Shown piece by piece: positions 15,668 through 25,408 of a stretch of 64,000 bases of DNA. The notes beneath the pieces are model-generated. The model was not told the DNA's origin, made no database searches, and worked only from the letters and a program-made list of their open reading frames with translations. This stretch comes from Bradyrhizobium sp. Gha (GTDB lineage Bacteria; Pseudomonadota; Alphaproteobacteria; Rhizobiales; Xanthobacteraceae): the NCBI RefSeq assembly GCF_900113735.1, contig NZ_FOQM01000015.1, positions 62,001 through 126,000 on the forward strand, read 5' to 3'. Each line of letters begins with the position of its first letter. The first letter of the stretch is position 1. Both the position numbers and the translations under genes were made by a program.

Positions 15668-18600
15668 CTAGTGGCCGCGACTGGTGATCGAACCCTGGGC
15701 CGCCGCCGCGCTGATGTCGCTGCTGTGATGGACCAGCGGCTTCATGCCCGTGATCGTCCGCAGCAGCACATAAAATACCGGCGTCAGGAACAGGCCGAAC
15801 ACGGTGACGCCGATCATGCCCGAGAACACGGCGACGCCCATCGCACGGCGCATCTCGGAGCCGGCGCCGGTCGAGAGCACCAGCGGCAGGACGCCCATGA
15901 TGAAGGCCATCGACGTCATCAGGATCGGGCGCAGCCGCAGCCGGCTCGCCTCGATCGCAGCCCGGATCGGGGTGCGCCCGGCGAATTCGAGCTCGCGCGC
16001 GAATTCGACGATCAGGATCGCGTTCTTGGCGGAGAGGCCGACAAGCACGATCAAGCCGATCTGGGTGAAGACGTTGTTGTCACCCTTCGAGAGCCACACG
16101 CCGAACATGGCGGCCAGCAGCCCCATCGGCACGATCATGATGATCGAGAGCGGGAGCGTCAGGCTCTCATAGAGCGCGGCCAACACCAGGAACACCAGCA
16201 GGATCGCGAGCGGGAACACCCAGAGGCCGGAATTGCCGGCGATGAACTCCTGATAGGTCAGGTCGGTCCATTCGAAGGCAAAGCCTGGAGGCAGCACCTC
16301 TGCCGCGATCCGCGTCGCCGCTTCCTGCGCCTGGCCGGACGAGTAGCCCGGCGCGGCCGCCGCGTTGATGTCGGACGACAGAAAACCGTTGTAGCGGATC
16401 GCGCGCTCCGGACCCGCGCTCTGGCGGATCGTGAGCAATGCCGATAGCGGCACCATGTCGCCGGAGGATGAGCGCACTTTCAACTGCCTGATGTCGTCGG
16501 CACGGGCGCGGAACGGCGCATCGGCCTGGACATAGACTGAGTAGGTCCGGCCAAACTTGTTGAAGTCGTTGACGTAGTAGGAGCCGAGGTAGATCTGGAG
16601 CGTGTTGAAGACTTCGGTCACGGGTACGCCGAGCTGAAGCGCCTTGGTGCGGTCGATGTCGGCGAACAACTGCGGCACGTTGACCTGGAAGCTCGAGAAC
16701 ACGCCGGCGATCTCCGGCGCCTTCTGCATCGCCGCCATGAACGCCTTCGTCGCGTCGTTGAGGGCCTCGTAGCCGAGACCGGCGCGATCCTCGATCTGCA
16801 GCTTGAAGCCACCGATGGTGCCGAGGCCGTTGACCGGCGGCGGCGGGAACATGGCGATGAAGGCTTCCTGAATGCCGGCGTACTTCTTGTTGAGATCGGC
16901 GGCGATTGCATTGCCGCTCAGGGCCGGGCCCTTGCGCTCATCGAACGGCTTCAGGGTCGAGAACACGATGCCGGCGTTGGACGAGTTGGTGAAGCCGGAG
17001 ATGGACAGGCCGGGGAACGCGACCGAGCTTTCGACACCGGGTTGGGTCAGTGCGATGTCGCTCATCTTACGGATCACTTGTTCCGTGCGATCCAGCGTGG
17101 CGCCGTCGGGCAGGCGAGCGAATCCCACAAGATATTGCTTGTCCTGGCCGGGCACGAATCCACCAGGCACCTGCTGGAACAGGAAGGCGGTGAGGCCGAC
17201 CAGCGCTACGTAGAGGCCCATCACGGCAGCCTTGCCCGAGATCACCTTGGTGACCGTGCCGCTGTAGCTGTTGGAGGAGTAGGTGAAGGCACGGTTGAAG
17301 CGGCGGAAGAACCAGCCGAGGCTCTTCTCCATGACGATCGTCGGCCGGTCCTTCGGCTCGTTGTGGCCCTTGAGCAGCAGCGCCGACAGGGCCGGCGACA
17401 GTGTCAGCGAGTTGACGGCCGAGATCACGGTCGAGATCGCGATGGTCAACGCGAACTGCTTGTAGAACTGACCGGTAAGACCGGAAATGAAGGCGAGCGG
17501 CACGAATACCGCGATCAGCACCATGGCGATCGCGATGATCGGCCCGGACACCTCGCGCATGGCCTGATAGGTCGCGTCGCGGGGCGACAGCCCGCCCTCG
17601 ATGTTGCGCTCGACGTTCTCGACCACGACGATGGCGTCGTCGACCACGATGCCGATGGCGAGCACCAGGCCGAACAGGCTGAGCGCGTTGATGGAAAAGC
17701 CAAACAGATGCATCACCGCGAAGGTGCCGACGATCGACACGGGGACAGCGAGCAGGGGGATGATCGAAGCGCGCCAGGTCTGGAGGAACAGGATCACCAC
17801 CAGAACCACCAGCGCGATCGCCTCCAGCAGGGTGTGGATCACGGCCTCGATCGAGGAGCGAACGAACTGGGTGGGATCGTAGACGATCTGGTAGGACACG
17901 CCCTCCGGCATGTTCTTCTTGATCTCGGCCATGGTGGCGCGGACGTGATCGGAAATTTCGAGCGCGTTGGAGCCCGGTGCCTGGAAGATCGGGATCGCCA
18001 CCGCCTGCTTGTTGTCGAGCAGCGAGCGCAGGCCATATTCGGATGCGCCGAGCTCGATACGCGCGACGTCGCGCAAGCGCACGACTTCGCCCTTCGAGCC
18101 CGTCTTGACCACGATGTCGCCGAACTGCTCTTCGTTGCCGAGCCGTCCCTCGGCATTGACGGACAGTTGTAGATCGATCCCTTTGACGTTCGGCGACGAG
18201 CCGACCACGCCGGCCGCAGCCTCGACGTTCTGCGCCTGGATCGCCCTGACGATGTCGCTTGCCGTCAGGCCGTGCTCGGCCGCCTTCTGCGGATCGACCC
18301 AGACCCGCATCGAATAGTCGCCGGCGCCGTAGAGCTGAACGTCGCCGACGCCGTCGATCCGCGCGAGACGGTCCTTGACGTTGAGCACCGCGTAGTTGCG
18401 CAAGTAAGTCATGTCGTAGCGGTTGTTCGGCGACAACAGATGCACCACCATGGTGAGGTCGGGCGACGATTTCTTGGTGATGATGCCGAGCTGACGCACC
18501 ACGGCCGGAAGACGCGGCTCGGCCTGTTGCACGCGGTTCTGCACCAGCTGCGTCGCCTTGTCGGGGTCGGTGCCGAGCCGGAACGTCACCGTCAGCGTCA

Positions 18601-18868
18601 TCGCGCCATCGGTCGTCGCCTGGCTCGACATGTACAGCATGTTCTCGACACCGTTGATCTGCTCCTCGATTGGAGTAGCCACGGTCTCCGCGATGACCTT
18701 GGGATTGGCCCCGGGATAGGTCGCGCGCACCACGACGGAGGGCGGCACCACGTCGGGATATTCCGAGATCGGCATCGCGAACAGCGAGATCAGCCCTGCG
18801 AGGAAGATCAGGACCGACAGCACGCCGGCGAAAATCGGACGATCGATGAAGAACTTCGAGAGATTCAT
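15668..18868 (-). CDS. RND multidrug efflux permease (HAE1 family, AcrB/MexB-like)
   Basis: 1066 residues from the ATG at 18868 (MNLSKFFIDRPIFAGVLSVL, the classic N-terminus); the longer frame to 19117 runs into the upstream gene. Twelve membrane spans and two large periplasmic loops are evident. The proton-relay Asp pair is in GIVVDDAIVVVENVERN (TM4), and the C-terminal half has VGLSAKNAILIVEFA and RLRPILMTSMAFIMGVLPL. It is the inner-membrane proton antiporter of a tripartite pump. It follows its adaptor gene by 136 nt, and the operon is divergent from a TetR regulator. No outer-membrane factor is encoded here. Confidence 0.95.
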   Translation of the reverse strand: MNLSKFFIDRPIFAGVLSVLIFLAGLISLFAMPISEYPDVVPPSVVVRATYPGANPKVIAETVATPIEEQINGVENMLYMSSQATTDGAMTLTVTFRLGTDPDKATQLVQNRVQQAEPRLPAVVRQLGIITKKSSPDLTMVVHLLSPNNRYDMTYLRNYAVLNVKDRLARIDGVGDVQLYGAGDYSMRVWVDPQKAAEHGLTASDIVRAIQAQNVEAAAGVVGSSPNVKGIDLQLSVNAEGRLGNEEQFGDIVVKTGSKGEVVRLRDVARIELGASEYGLRSLLDNKQAVAIPIFQAPGSNALEISDHVRATMAEIKKNMPEGVSYQIVYDPTQFVRSSIEAVIHTLLEAIALVVLVVILFLQTWRASIIPLLAVPVSIVGTFAVMHLFGFSINALSLFGLVLAIGIVVDDAIVVVENVERNIEGGLSPRDATYQAMREVSGPIIAIAMVLIAVFVPLAFISGLTGQFYKQFALTIAISTVISAVNSLTLSPALSALLLKGHNEPKDRPTIVMEKSLGWFFRRFNRAFTYSSNSYSGTVTKVISGKAAVMGLYVALVGLTAFLFQQVPGGFVPGQDKQYLVGFARLPDGATLDRTEQVIRKMSDIALTQPGVESSVAFPGLSISGFTNSSNAGIVFSTLKPFDERKGPALSGNAIAADLNKKYAGIQEAFIAMFPPPPVNGLGTIGGFKLQIEDRAGLGYEALNDATKAFMAAMQKAPEIAGVFSSFQVNVPQLFADIDRTKALQLGVPVTEVFNTLQIYLGSYYVNDFNKFGRTYSVYVQADAPFRARADDIRQLKVRSSSGDMVPLSALLTIRQSAGPERAIRYNGFLSSDINAAAAPGYSSGQAQEAATRIAAEVLPPGFAFEWTDLTYQEFIAGNSGLWVFPLAILLVFLVLAALYESLTLPLSIIMIVPMGLLAAMFGVWLSKGDNNVFTQIGLIVLVGLSAKNAILIVEFARELEFAGRTPIRAAIEASRLRLRPILMTSMAFIMGVLPLVLSTGAGSEMRRAMGVAVFSGMIGVTVFGLFLTPVFYVLLRTITGMKPLVHHSSDISAAAAQGSITSRGH

Positions 18869-19004
18869 GGTTTTGCGCCTGCGCGAGAGATAGCTCTCCC
18901 GTTGACCGGGACGCGGGCTTTGCCCGCGAACCCGGAATCGAGATGCGATGTCTTGGTCGTTAAGTCGTCGTTCCGGGCGCGTGTTGCGTGTCCCGGCAAC
19001 GTAA

Positions 19005-20246
19005 CTAGCGTTGCACCACGTCCTGGTTACTGTGGTTGGAGGCCTGCTGTCCGCGCGCGCCCATTGCCGCCACCTCCGTCTTGAGGAGGGCTCCGGGCCG
19101 CACGCGCTGCAGTCCATTGACGACGATGCGGTCGCCGGTCTTCAGGCCCGCCGTCACGATGCGAAGGCCGTCGACCGAGCCACCGAGCGTGATCGGCCGA
19201 TAGACCGCGCGACTGTCGTCGCCGACGGCCATCACGAACTTCTTGTCCTGGTCGGTGCCGATCGCGCGCTCGTCGATCATCACGAGCGTCTGCTGCTTCG
19301 GCTGGCCCATGCGCACGCGAGCGAACTGGCCGGGAATGAGACGCCCGTCGTCGTTGGGGAATACCGCGCGCACACGGATGGTGCCGCTCTGGCCGTTGAC
19401 CTGGTTGTCGATCAGCTGGATGTGGCCCTTGGCGGAGAGACCGCCTGATGTCGCCATCTCCACGGGGATCTGGTCGAGATTGCCGCGCTTGCCGGTGCCG
19501 TCTGCGATCGCGTTCAGCGCCCGCAGCACGACCTCCTCGTCAGCATCGAACGACGCGTAGATCGGATTGACCGACACCAGCGACGTGAGCACTGGCGAAG
19601 CAGTGCCTGCGGCGACGAGATTGCCGACGGTGACCTCGATCTTGCCGACGCGGCCGTCCACGGGCGCGCGCACCTCCGTGTAGTCCAGATTGAGCTTTGC
19701 GGTCTGGAGCGTCGCTTCCGCCGCCTTGACGTTGGCGATGGCTTCGCGATTGGCGTTGTCGCGCTGGTCGTAGTCGCGCCGCGTGACCACGGCATTGCCG
19801 ACCAGCTGCGCGCCGCGGTCGAGCTCGCTCTGCGTGAACACCACGCGCGCCTTCGCGGCTTCGAGCTGCGCGTTGGCCTTGTCGACCTCGGCCTCGTAGG
19901 GCGCTGGATCGATCTTGAACAGGACGTCGCCCGCCTTCACCAGCGCGCCCTCCGTGAAGTTGGTGGAGAGGATCGCGCCCGCCACACGCGGACGTAGCTC
20001 GACGCGCTCGATGGCCTCTAACCGGCCGGAAAAATCATCCCACAGTACCGTCTGCTTCGGCTCGATCATCGCGACGGTCACGGAGACGGCCTGCTCAGCC
20101 GCGGCCGCCGTTGCGGTCGCTTGCGCTGAACGGAGGTAGTGCCCGGTCGCGATCGTGCCGGCTACGGCGAGGGCGCCCACGACAGCAACGCCGCCGAGCA
20201 GGCTGCGAATACGGCCGGGGTGAGAGGTGCTTGGGGAGGGGGGCAT
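19005..20246 (-). CDS. RND efflux periplasmic adaptor (AcrA/MexA-like)
   Basis: 413 residues; GGAG lies 8 nt before the ATG. An N-terminal hydrophobic segment (about 16-35) is followed by the lipoyl half-motif RPRVAGAILSTNFTEGALVKAGDVLFKID, an alpha-hairpin (about 105-180), the second half VRAPVDGRVGKIEVTVGNLVAAG, and the beta-barrel and membrane-proximal domains ending TGDRIVVNGLQRVRPG. No lipobox Cys is obvious, so it is anchored by the uncleaved helix or secreted. It is first in the operon with the RND permease. Candidate TetR operators lie 15-80 nt upstream. Confidence 0.94.
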   Translation of the reverse strand: MPPSPSTSHPGRIRSLLGGVAVVGALAVAGTIATGHYLRSAQATATAAAAEQAVSVTVAMIEPKQTVLWDDFSGRLEAIERVELRPRVAGAILSTNFTEGALVKAGDVLFKIDPAPYEAEVDKANAQLEAAKARVVFTQSELDRGAQLVGNAVVTRRDYDQRDNANREAIANVKAAEATLQTAKLNLDYTEVRAPVDGRVGKIEVTVGNLVAAGTASPVLTSLVSVNPIYASFDADEEVVLRALNAIADGTGKRGNLDQIPVEMATSGGLSAKGHIQLIDNQVNGQSGTIRVRAVFPNDDGRLIPGQFARVRMGQPKQQTLVMIDERAIGTDQDKKFVMAVGDDSRAVYRPITLGGSVDGLRIVTAGLKTGDRIVVNGLQRVRPGALLKTEVAAMGARGQQASNHSNQDVVQR

Positions 20247-20260
20247 TTGCGCGCTCCAGA

Positions 20261-20327
20261 TATGTAATGTTCACTACAGATGTGGAGCTGGATATCGCAG
20301 CGCAAGATACTTATGTATCATTCACTA
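20261..20327. promoter_or_regulatory. Two direct-repeat candidate TetR operators
   Basis: TATGTAATGTTCACTA (20261-20276) and TATGTATCATTCACTA (20312-20327) share TATGTA-N3-TTCACTA and are offset by 51 bp, about five helical turns. The first is also an imperfect dyad (TGTA-N8-TACA with 6 of 8 pairs). They sit between the divergent adaptor gene and the TetR gene, the usual position for repression of both. Confidence 0.55.
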
Positions 20328-20446
20328 AGAAAATTGTAGCCGCTTGCCGCAAATCTCGGAAGGCGGAAGAGAAAAGAAAGCTAGAACAACCAGATAGAAT
20401 GTGGCGTTAGGTTGGGGCGAGCCGCCGATTCCGAGGAGAGAGGCAC

Positions 20447-21049
20447 ATGGGCATGGGACGCCCCCGCGAATTCGACGCCGACATCGCGTTGGACCAGGCT
20501 ATGGAAGTGTTTTGGCGCCATGGCTATGAGGGCGCCACGATTGCCCAGCTCACGGAGGCCATGGGCATCAACCCGCCAAGCCTCTACGCCTGTTTCGGCA
20601 ACAAGGAGGGCCTGCTGAAGGCTGCCCTCGACCGCTACACCAAACTGCGCGCTGCGTGGATGGACGAAGTCGTCGCGGCGCCCACCGCCCGCGAGGTCGC
20701 CGCGCGAATGCTGAAGGGCATCGCCGAAAAGCAGACCGATCCCGCCAATCCGCCCGGCTGCCTGCTCGTGCAAGGCGGCATCGCCTGCGGCACCGGGTCC
20801 GAAAACGTCCCCTTCGAGCTCGCCACCCGCCGTGCCCAGAACGAAGACCAGCTCCGCGACCGCTTTGTGCGCGCCAAGGCCGAAGGTGATCTCAAGCCGA
20901 CGTCGGATCCCGCCGCGCTCGCGCGCTACATTTCAGCGGTCTCGGTCGGCATGGGCGTGATGGCCTCGTCAGGCTCGGATCGCGAAGCGTTGCGGCAGGT
21001 TGCCGATGTCGCGGTGCAGGCCGTCGAGGCGCAGTCGGAGCAAGGCTAG
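20447..21049 (+). CDS. TetR family repressor, divergent from the RND pump
   Basis: 200 residues; GAGGAGAG precedes the ATG. The N-terminal HTH (about 10-55, RPREFDADIALDQAMEVFWRHGYEGATIAQLTEAMGINPPSLYACFGNKEGLL) is typical of TetR. The C-terminal ligand domain has PPGCLLVQGGIACGTGSE, found in one TetR subgroup. Position and the two repeats in the 200-bp intergenic region indicate that it controls the RND adaptor/permease operon and itself. The inducer is unknown. Confidence 0.92.
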   Translation: MGMGRPREFDADIALDQAMEVFWRHGYEGATIAQLTEAMGINPPSLYACFGNKEGLLKAALDRYTKLRAAWMDEVVAAPTAREVAARMLKGIAEKQTDPANPPGCLLVQGGIACGTGSENVPFELATRRAQNEDQLRDRFVRAKAEGDLKPTSDPAALARYISAVSVGMGVMASSGSDREALRQVADVAVQAVEAQSEQG

Positions 21050-21081
21050 GGCTCAGCGGCCTCCTCGAAAACGAGTCACGC

Positions 21082-21987
21082 ATGTTCGCCCTGACATTTC
21101 TCGGCACGTCAGCCAGCGTTCCCTCGGCAGAGCGCAACCATCCAGCACTCCTCCTGGAGGTCGCGGGCAAACGCATGCTGATCGATTGCGGCGAGGGTAC
21201 GCAGCGCCAGCTGCTGCGGAGTGGCGCCGGCTTTCGGCGGCTTGATCGCATTTTGCTCACGCATGGTCATCTCGATCACGTGCTCGGTATCCCCGGCCTG
21301 TTCTCGACCCTGGGGCTGCGGCAGACTTCCGAATTGATGACCATTCATGGCGGGCCTGAAACGCTCGACGTCGTCATCCGCTTGCTTGCAGGCCTTTGGG
21401 GCGCGGGCCGGGCGCCGATCGCGATCGAGTTCGCGCCGCTGTCCGAAGGACAGGTCGCCGATGCCGGCGACTTCACCATCGACTGTTTTCCGGTTCGCCA
21501 TCGCGACACCGACAGTTTTGGCTTCTCATTCCAGAGTCGCGCGCGGCGCCATCTTCTGTCCGATCGACTGTCCGCACTCGGCGTGCCCGATGGCCCCATG
21601 CGCGGAGAACTGGCCGCGGGTCGGCCGGTCACGATTGAAGGCGGCCGAACGATCGATCCCGAGGAGGTCCTCGGCGCTCCCAGCGGCGGCAGGAAGCTGG
21701 TCGTCATCGGCGATACCGAGACCACCGAAGGACTCTCGAAGCACGTGACGGATGCCGATCTGCTGGTGATCGAGGCGACGTTTCTGGATCGGGACGCGCC
21801 GATGGCACGAGACTACGGCCATCTCACCGCGGCCGAGGCGGCGCGGTTCGCGGCTGGCAATGATGTCAAGCAGCTTGTGCTGACGCATCTGTCGGGTCGC
21901 TATGAGGATGACGAGATCCTGGCGGAAGCAGCCGGGATATTTCCGAACGTCCGGATTGCCGCCGACTTCGATCGCATCGCTGTTTAA
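21082..21987 (+). CDS. rnz: Ribonuclease Z (tRNA 3'-processing endonuclease)
   Basis: 301 residues, typical of the short RNase Z. It has a metallo-beta-lactamase fold: FLGTSASVPSAERN, LIDCGEGTQRQL, and the zinc motif HGHLDH at 61-66. Later metal ligands are VRHRDTDSFGF, VIGDTE and LTHLSGRY. It cleaves pre-tRNAs 3' of the discriminator base, giving the substrate for CCA addition or trimming. It lies 32 nt after the tetR gene on the same strand, with no obvious functional link. Confidence 0.93.
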   Translation: MFALTFLGTSASVPSAERNHPALLLEVAGKRMLIDCGEGTQRQLLRSGAGFRRLDRILLTHGHLDHVLGIPGLFSTLGLRQTSELMTIHGGPETLDVVIRLLAGLWGAGRAPIAIEFAPLSEGQVADAGDFTIDCFPVRHRDTDSFGFSFQSRARRHLLSDRLSALGVPDGPMRGELAAGRPVTIEGGRTIDPEEVLGAPSGGRKLVVIGDTETTEGLSKHVTDADLLVIEATFLDRDAPMARDYGHLTAAEAARFAAGNDVKQLVLTHLSGRYEDDEILAEAAGIFPNVRIAADFDRIAV

Positions 21988-22107
21988 TCAATGCGTTGCA
22001 CGGCCGTTAATCTTACCTGTCAAGGTTTACGCGACTTGATTCCCGCAGTCGCACGCCAGCGCGATATTTTCGACCGATCAGAAAACGGCTTTGTAATTGT
22101 GAGTGCC

Positions 22108-22311
22108 ATGTCTCGTTCCGTCGAATTGATCGTTGAGGGCTATGTGAGGCTGAACGATCGCGATGCGCTGGAGAATATTCTGACGCATCGCCGGGAGCTG
22201 TTGCGGCAATTGGTGGCCGTGACTGGCGTCGATCCCAAGCAGACGGTCGCGCAAGTGAGCCAGGAAATCACCATCATCGAATCGGGACTTGCTACGCTCG
22301 TCCCGGAATAG
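22108..22311 (+). CDS. Small helical hypothetical protein
   Basis: 67 residues from the ATG at 22108 (MSRSVELIVEGYVRLNDRDALENILTHRRELLRQL). The frame is open back to 21991, but that part is not protein-like. Only a weak GTGAG precedes the ATG. Two predicted helices, no membrane segment. Its size and helical character resemble the 79-residue protein at 34094-34333, but no convincing homology can be claimed. Function unknown. Confidence 0.6.
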   Translation: MSRSVELIVEGYVRLNDRDALENILTHRRELLRQLVAVTGVDPKQTVAQVSQEITIIESGLATLVPE

Positions 22312-22337
22312 CCGACGTCGGGACCAGGCTCGAGCGC

Positions 22338-23222
22338 TCAGCTCGACATGCCCGACTTGATCGTGATGTCCTGCACCTTGCGCGTCAGCTGCGTCAGCCT
22401 TGGCAGGGCCTGGTCGCGAAAAGTCGGCATATCCATACGTGTTGCATCGACCGTGACGCTCAGCCCCGCGATCACGGATCCCTGCGCGTCGAGGATCGGC
22501 GTCGCCAGTGTACGCAGGCCATAGGCGTTCTCGCCGTCGGAGACGGCGTGGCCTTTCTTCTTCACCTGATCGAGCCGGGTCAGCAAGGCATCGAGATCGG
22601 TCAGCGTCCGCTCCGAGAGCTTGACGCGGGGGCGCGACTCCAGCCGCTGGATCTGCTCGTCGCGCTCAAGATGCGCCAGCATGGCATGGCCGAGCGCGGC
22701 GCTGTAGGCGGGGATGCGCGTGCCCGGCCGGCGATCCATCTTGTAGCGGTCGAGGCCCGCGCTGACACGCGCGAGATAGATGACATCGCCGCCATCGAGG
22801 ATGCCGAGCGAGGCCGCATCACCGACATCAGGCACCAGGTCGCGCAACATCGGCTCGACGATGGTGCGCAAGGATCCGTGCGACAGCACGGTATAACCGA
22901 GGTCGAGGCAGGCGACACCGAGACGGAACCGGCGGCTCTGCGGCACGGCCTGCAGATAGCCGAGCTCGATCAGGGTCTGGATCAGCCGGAACGCGGTGCC
23001 GCGATCGAGATCGGCGCGGACGGCAACTTCACTGAGCGTCAGCTCGAACGCCTCGCTGGTGAAACTCTTGAGCACGGCAAAGGCCTTGCCGACCGAAGCG
23101 ACATAGTTCTTGGGATTGTTCCTGGGATTGTTCCTGGGATTGTTCCTGGGATTTTTAGTATCCGATGTCTTTGGGGCCGCGTCGGATGCGCGCTTTGCCG
23201 CCTTCTTTTCGACCTTGGCCAT
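22338..23222 (-). CDS. IclR family transcriptional regulator with repeat-bearing N-terminal linker
   Basis: 294 residues from the ATG at 23222; the frame beyond this is antisense to the next gene. The N-terminal tail is Lys-rich and contains in-frame PRNN units encoded by a 12-bp tandem repeat. The winged HTH (about 42-105) includes LTLSEVAVRADLDRGTAFRLIQTLIELGYL. The C-terminal IclR effector domain has GYTVLSHGSLRTIVEPML, SAALGHAMLAHL and GLSVTVDATR. It is divergent from the DapA-like cassette and probably controls it through the TGTTCG palindrome at 23302-23318. Confidence 0.92.
   Translation of the reverse strand: MAKVEKKAAKRASDAAPKTSDTKNPRNNPRNNPRNNPKNYVASVGKAFAVLKSFTSEAFELTLSEVAVRADLDRGTAFRLIQTLIELGYLQAVPQSRRFRLGVACLDLGYTVLSHGSLRTIVEPMLRDLVPDVGDAASLGILDGGDVIYLARVSAGLDRYKMDRRPGTRIPAYSAALGHAMLAHLERDEQIQRLESRPRVKLSERTLTDLDALLTRLDQVKKKGHAVSDGENAYGLRTLATPILDAQGSVIAGLSVTVDATRMDMPTFRDQALPRLTQLTRKVQDITIKSGMSS
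23111..23153. repeat. 12-bp tandem repeat inside the iclR coding sequence
   Basis: Three exact copies of TGGGATTGTTCC (23111-23122, 23123-23134, 23135-23146) plus a partial fourth. The unit is a multiple of three, so each copy adds one Pro-Arg-Asn-Asn tetrapeptide to the linker before the DNA-binding domain. Copy-number change would keep the frame. Confidence 0.9.
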
Positions 23223-23301
23223 GCCTGAATGCCCTGCCTGACAGCCACAGCCCTTGACGCGGCGGCAGCCTGATCCTACCAACGGGACAGATTGTAACAA
23301 A

Positions 23302-23318
23302 TGTTCGCATTCCGAACA
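23302..23318. promoter_or_regulatory. Candidate IclR operator
   Basis: A perfect inverted repeat TGTTCG-cattc-CGAACA between the divergent iclR and DapA-like genes, 31 bp before the latter's ATG. IclR-family sites are commonly palindromes of this form and length. Confidence 0.65.
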
Positions 23319-23348
23319 ATATCGATCTGACCGATCGGAGGAAGCTTT

Positions 23349-24287
23349 ATGCTGCATCCCCAGTCCTTGCACCCACAGTCCGTGCACCCCCTTGGCGTGT
23401 TCTCCGCCGCGCTGACACCGCTCGACGCCGAGCTCGCGCCCGATCATGCGCGCTTCATCGCGCACTGCCGCTATCTCCTGGACGAAGGTTGCGATGCCAT
23501 CGCGATGCTCGGCACCACCGGCGAAGCGAACTCCTTCTCGGTTGCCGAACGCACCGCGCTGCTCGAGGCCGTGGTCGCCGGCGGCATCAGGCCGAACCAG
23601 CTGCTGCCGGGCACCGGCGTAGCTGCGTTCACCGACACCATCGCGTTGACCCGCCACGCGCTCTCCCTCGGGGTCGACACCGTGGTGATGCTGCCGCCGT
23701 TCTACTACAAGAACGTCAGCGACGACGGCGTCTATGCCGCCTACAGCGAGATCATCCAGCGCATCGGTGATGCCAAGCTCAAGATCGTGCTCTATCACAT
23801 CCCGCAAATGTCGATGCAGCCGATCTCGCATGCGCTGATCGAACGGTTGCGGGCGGCCTATCCGTCGACCATCGTCGGCATCAAGGACTCCTCTGGCGAC
23901 TTCGCCAACATGACCGCGATGGTCGAGCGCTTCCCCGGCTTCTCGGTGCTGACGGGCGCCGACCCGCTGCTACTGCCGTTGCTGCGCAAGGGCGGCGGCG
24001 GCTGCATCACCGCGACCTCGAACCTCGTCGCGCGCGATCTCGCCTATGTCTTCAAGCATTTCCGCGACAGCGACGACGATGCGGCGCTGAAGGCGGCGCA
24101 GGCGCGCATCGTGAAGGCGCGCGAGCTGGTCTCGCGCTTCGCACAGATGCCGTCCCTGAAGGCGCTGATGGCCGAGCGCACCGGTCACGCCGGCTGGCAG
24201 CGCCTGCGGCCGCCGCTCGAAACATTGCCGGCGGAGCAACGGAAAGAGCTGCTCGCGAGTGCCGCTGCATTCGCTTCAGCCGCTTAA
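23349..24287 (+). CDS. DapA/NanA-superfamily aldolase (dihydrodipicolinate synthase-like)
   Basis: 312 residues; GGAGGAAGC precedes the ATG. The TIM-barrel signatures are MLGTTGEANSFSVAER (about 53-68), Tyr149 in VLYHIPQ and the Schiff-base Lys179 in GIKDSSGDF. The N-terminus has an odd HPQS-type repeat. It is not a lysine-biosynthesis DapA by context: it is followed by an acid-sugar kinase, PdxA2 and an alcohol dehydrogenase. It likely makes or cleaves a 2-oxo acid by aldol chemistry with pyruvate. It is first gene of an IclR-controlled operon. Confidence 0.88.
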   Translation: MLHPQSLHPQSVHPLGVFSAALTPLDAELAPDHARFIAHCRYLLDEGCDAIAMLGTTGEANSFSVAERTALLEAVVAGGIRPNQLLPGTGVAAFTDTIALTRHALSLGVDTVVMLPPFYYKNVSDDGVYAAYSEIIQRIGDAKLKIVLYHIPQMSMQPISHALIERLRAAYPSTIVGIKDSSGDFANMTAMVERFPGFSVLTGADPLLLPLLRKGGGGCITATSNLVARDLAYVFKHFRDSDDDAALKAAQARIVKARELVSRFAQMPSLKALMAERTGHAGWQRLRPPLETLPAEQRKELLASAAAFASAA

Positions 24288-24299
24288 AGCGGAATCGGC

Positions 24300-25408
24300 A
24301 TGTCGATGACACGCGTCCGCATGATCGCCGACGATCTCACCGGTGCGCTCGACACCGCGGCGGAGTTCGTCGGTCTGTGCGGGCCGTTCGACGTGATCTG
24401 GGCAGATGCGCCTGCGCCGTCCGGCTCTGCAAGCCTCGCGGTCGACAGCGGCACCCGGGAGCGTTCGAAAACCGAAAGCGTCGGGATCGTCGGGCGATTG
24501 GTGCCGCTGCTTCGCGACGGAGAGATCGCCTATAAAAAAGTCGACAGCCTGCTTCGCGGCGCCTGGGCGGCCGAGCTCGGCGCCTGCCTGAGCACCGGGC
24601 ATTGGACGTCGTGCGTGGTCGCGCCTGCCTTCAACTATCAGGGCCGCCGCACCGTCGATGCCCAGCAATATGCGCGCACCGTGGCGGGCGCCTGGCATCG
24701 CGTCGGCGACAATCTGCTGGATCAATTGAAGCGGGGCGGCATCGAGGCGCGGCCGGGCAGTTCCGAGACGTCGTCGCAGGGCGGCGTTCAGGTGTTCGAT
24801 GCCGAGAGCGACCTCGACCTCGATCGCGTCGTCGAGATGGCGCGGCAGATGCCGGGGCCGGTGCTGTGGTGCGGCAGCGGCGGGCTTGCCGGCGCGCTCG
24901 CGCGCGGCCACCGGTCGGACGCGCATTCGAAGTTGAAGCTGCCGGTGCTGGGCCTGTTTGGCTCGGACCAGGCCGCCACCGCGGCACAGCTGGATGCCTG
25001 TGGCAAGGCCACTGTCGCGCTCGCCGAGGGTGAGGGCAGCGCAACCGTTCGACGCAGATTGGCCGAAGACGATGTGGCGCTGGTGAAGTTCTCGCTTGCC
25101 GAAGGACTGTCGCGCGCGGAGGCTGCGCAACGGATCACGCACGAACTGACCAAACTGATCGCAGCGCTCGATCCTCCGGGAACCCTGATCGTTGCCGGGG
25201 GCGAGACCCTGAAGGCCGCATGCCTTGCACTCGGCGCGCATGCGCTTCAGGTGACAGGGCGCATCGTGCCGGGCCTTCCGCGCTCGGTGCTGCAAGGTGG
25301 CCGCTGGGCCGGCGTCGACGTCATCTCGAAATCCGGAGCCTTCGGCGCGCGCGAGCTGTGGCGCGATCTGCTTCGAGACAATCAATTGCTCAACATGGAG
25401 GGTCCATC

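Noticed and set aside
23223..23831. N-terminal extension of the iclR frame
   Set aside because: It is antisense to the DapA-like gene and covers the operator region; the ATG at 23222 gives a normal IclR length.
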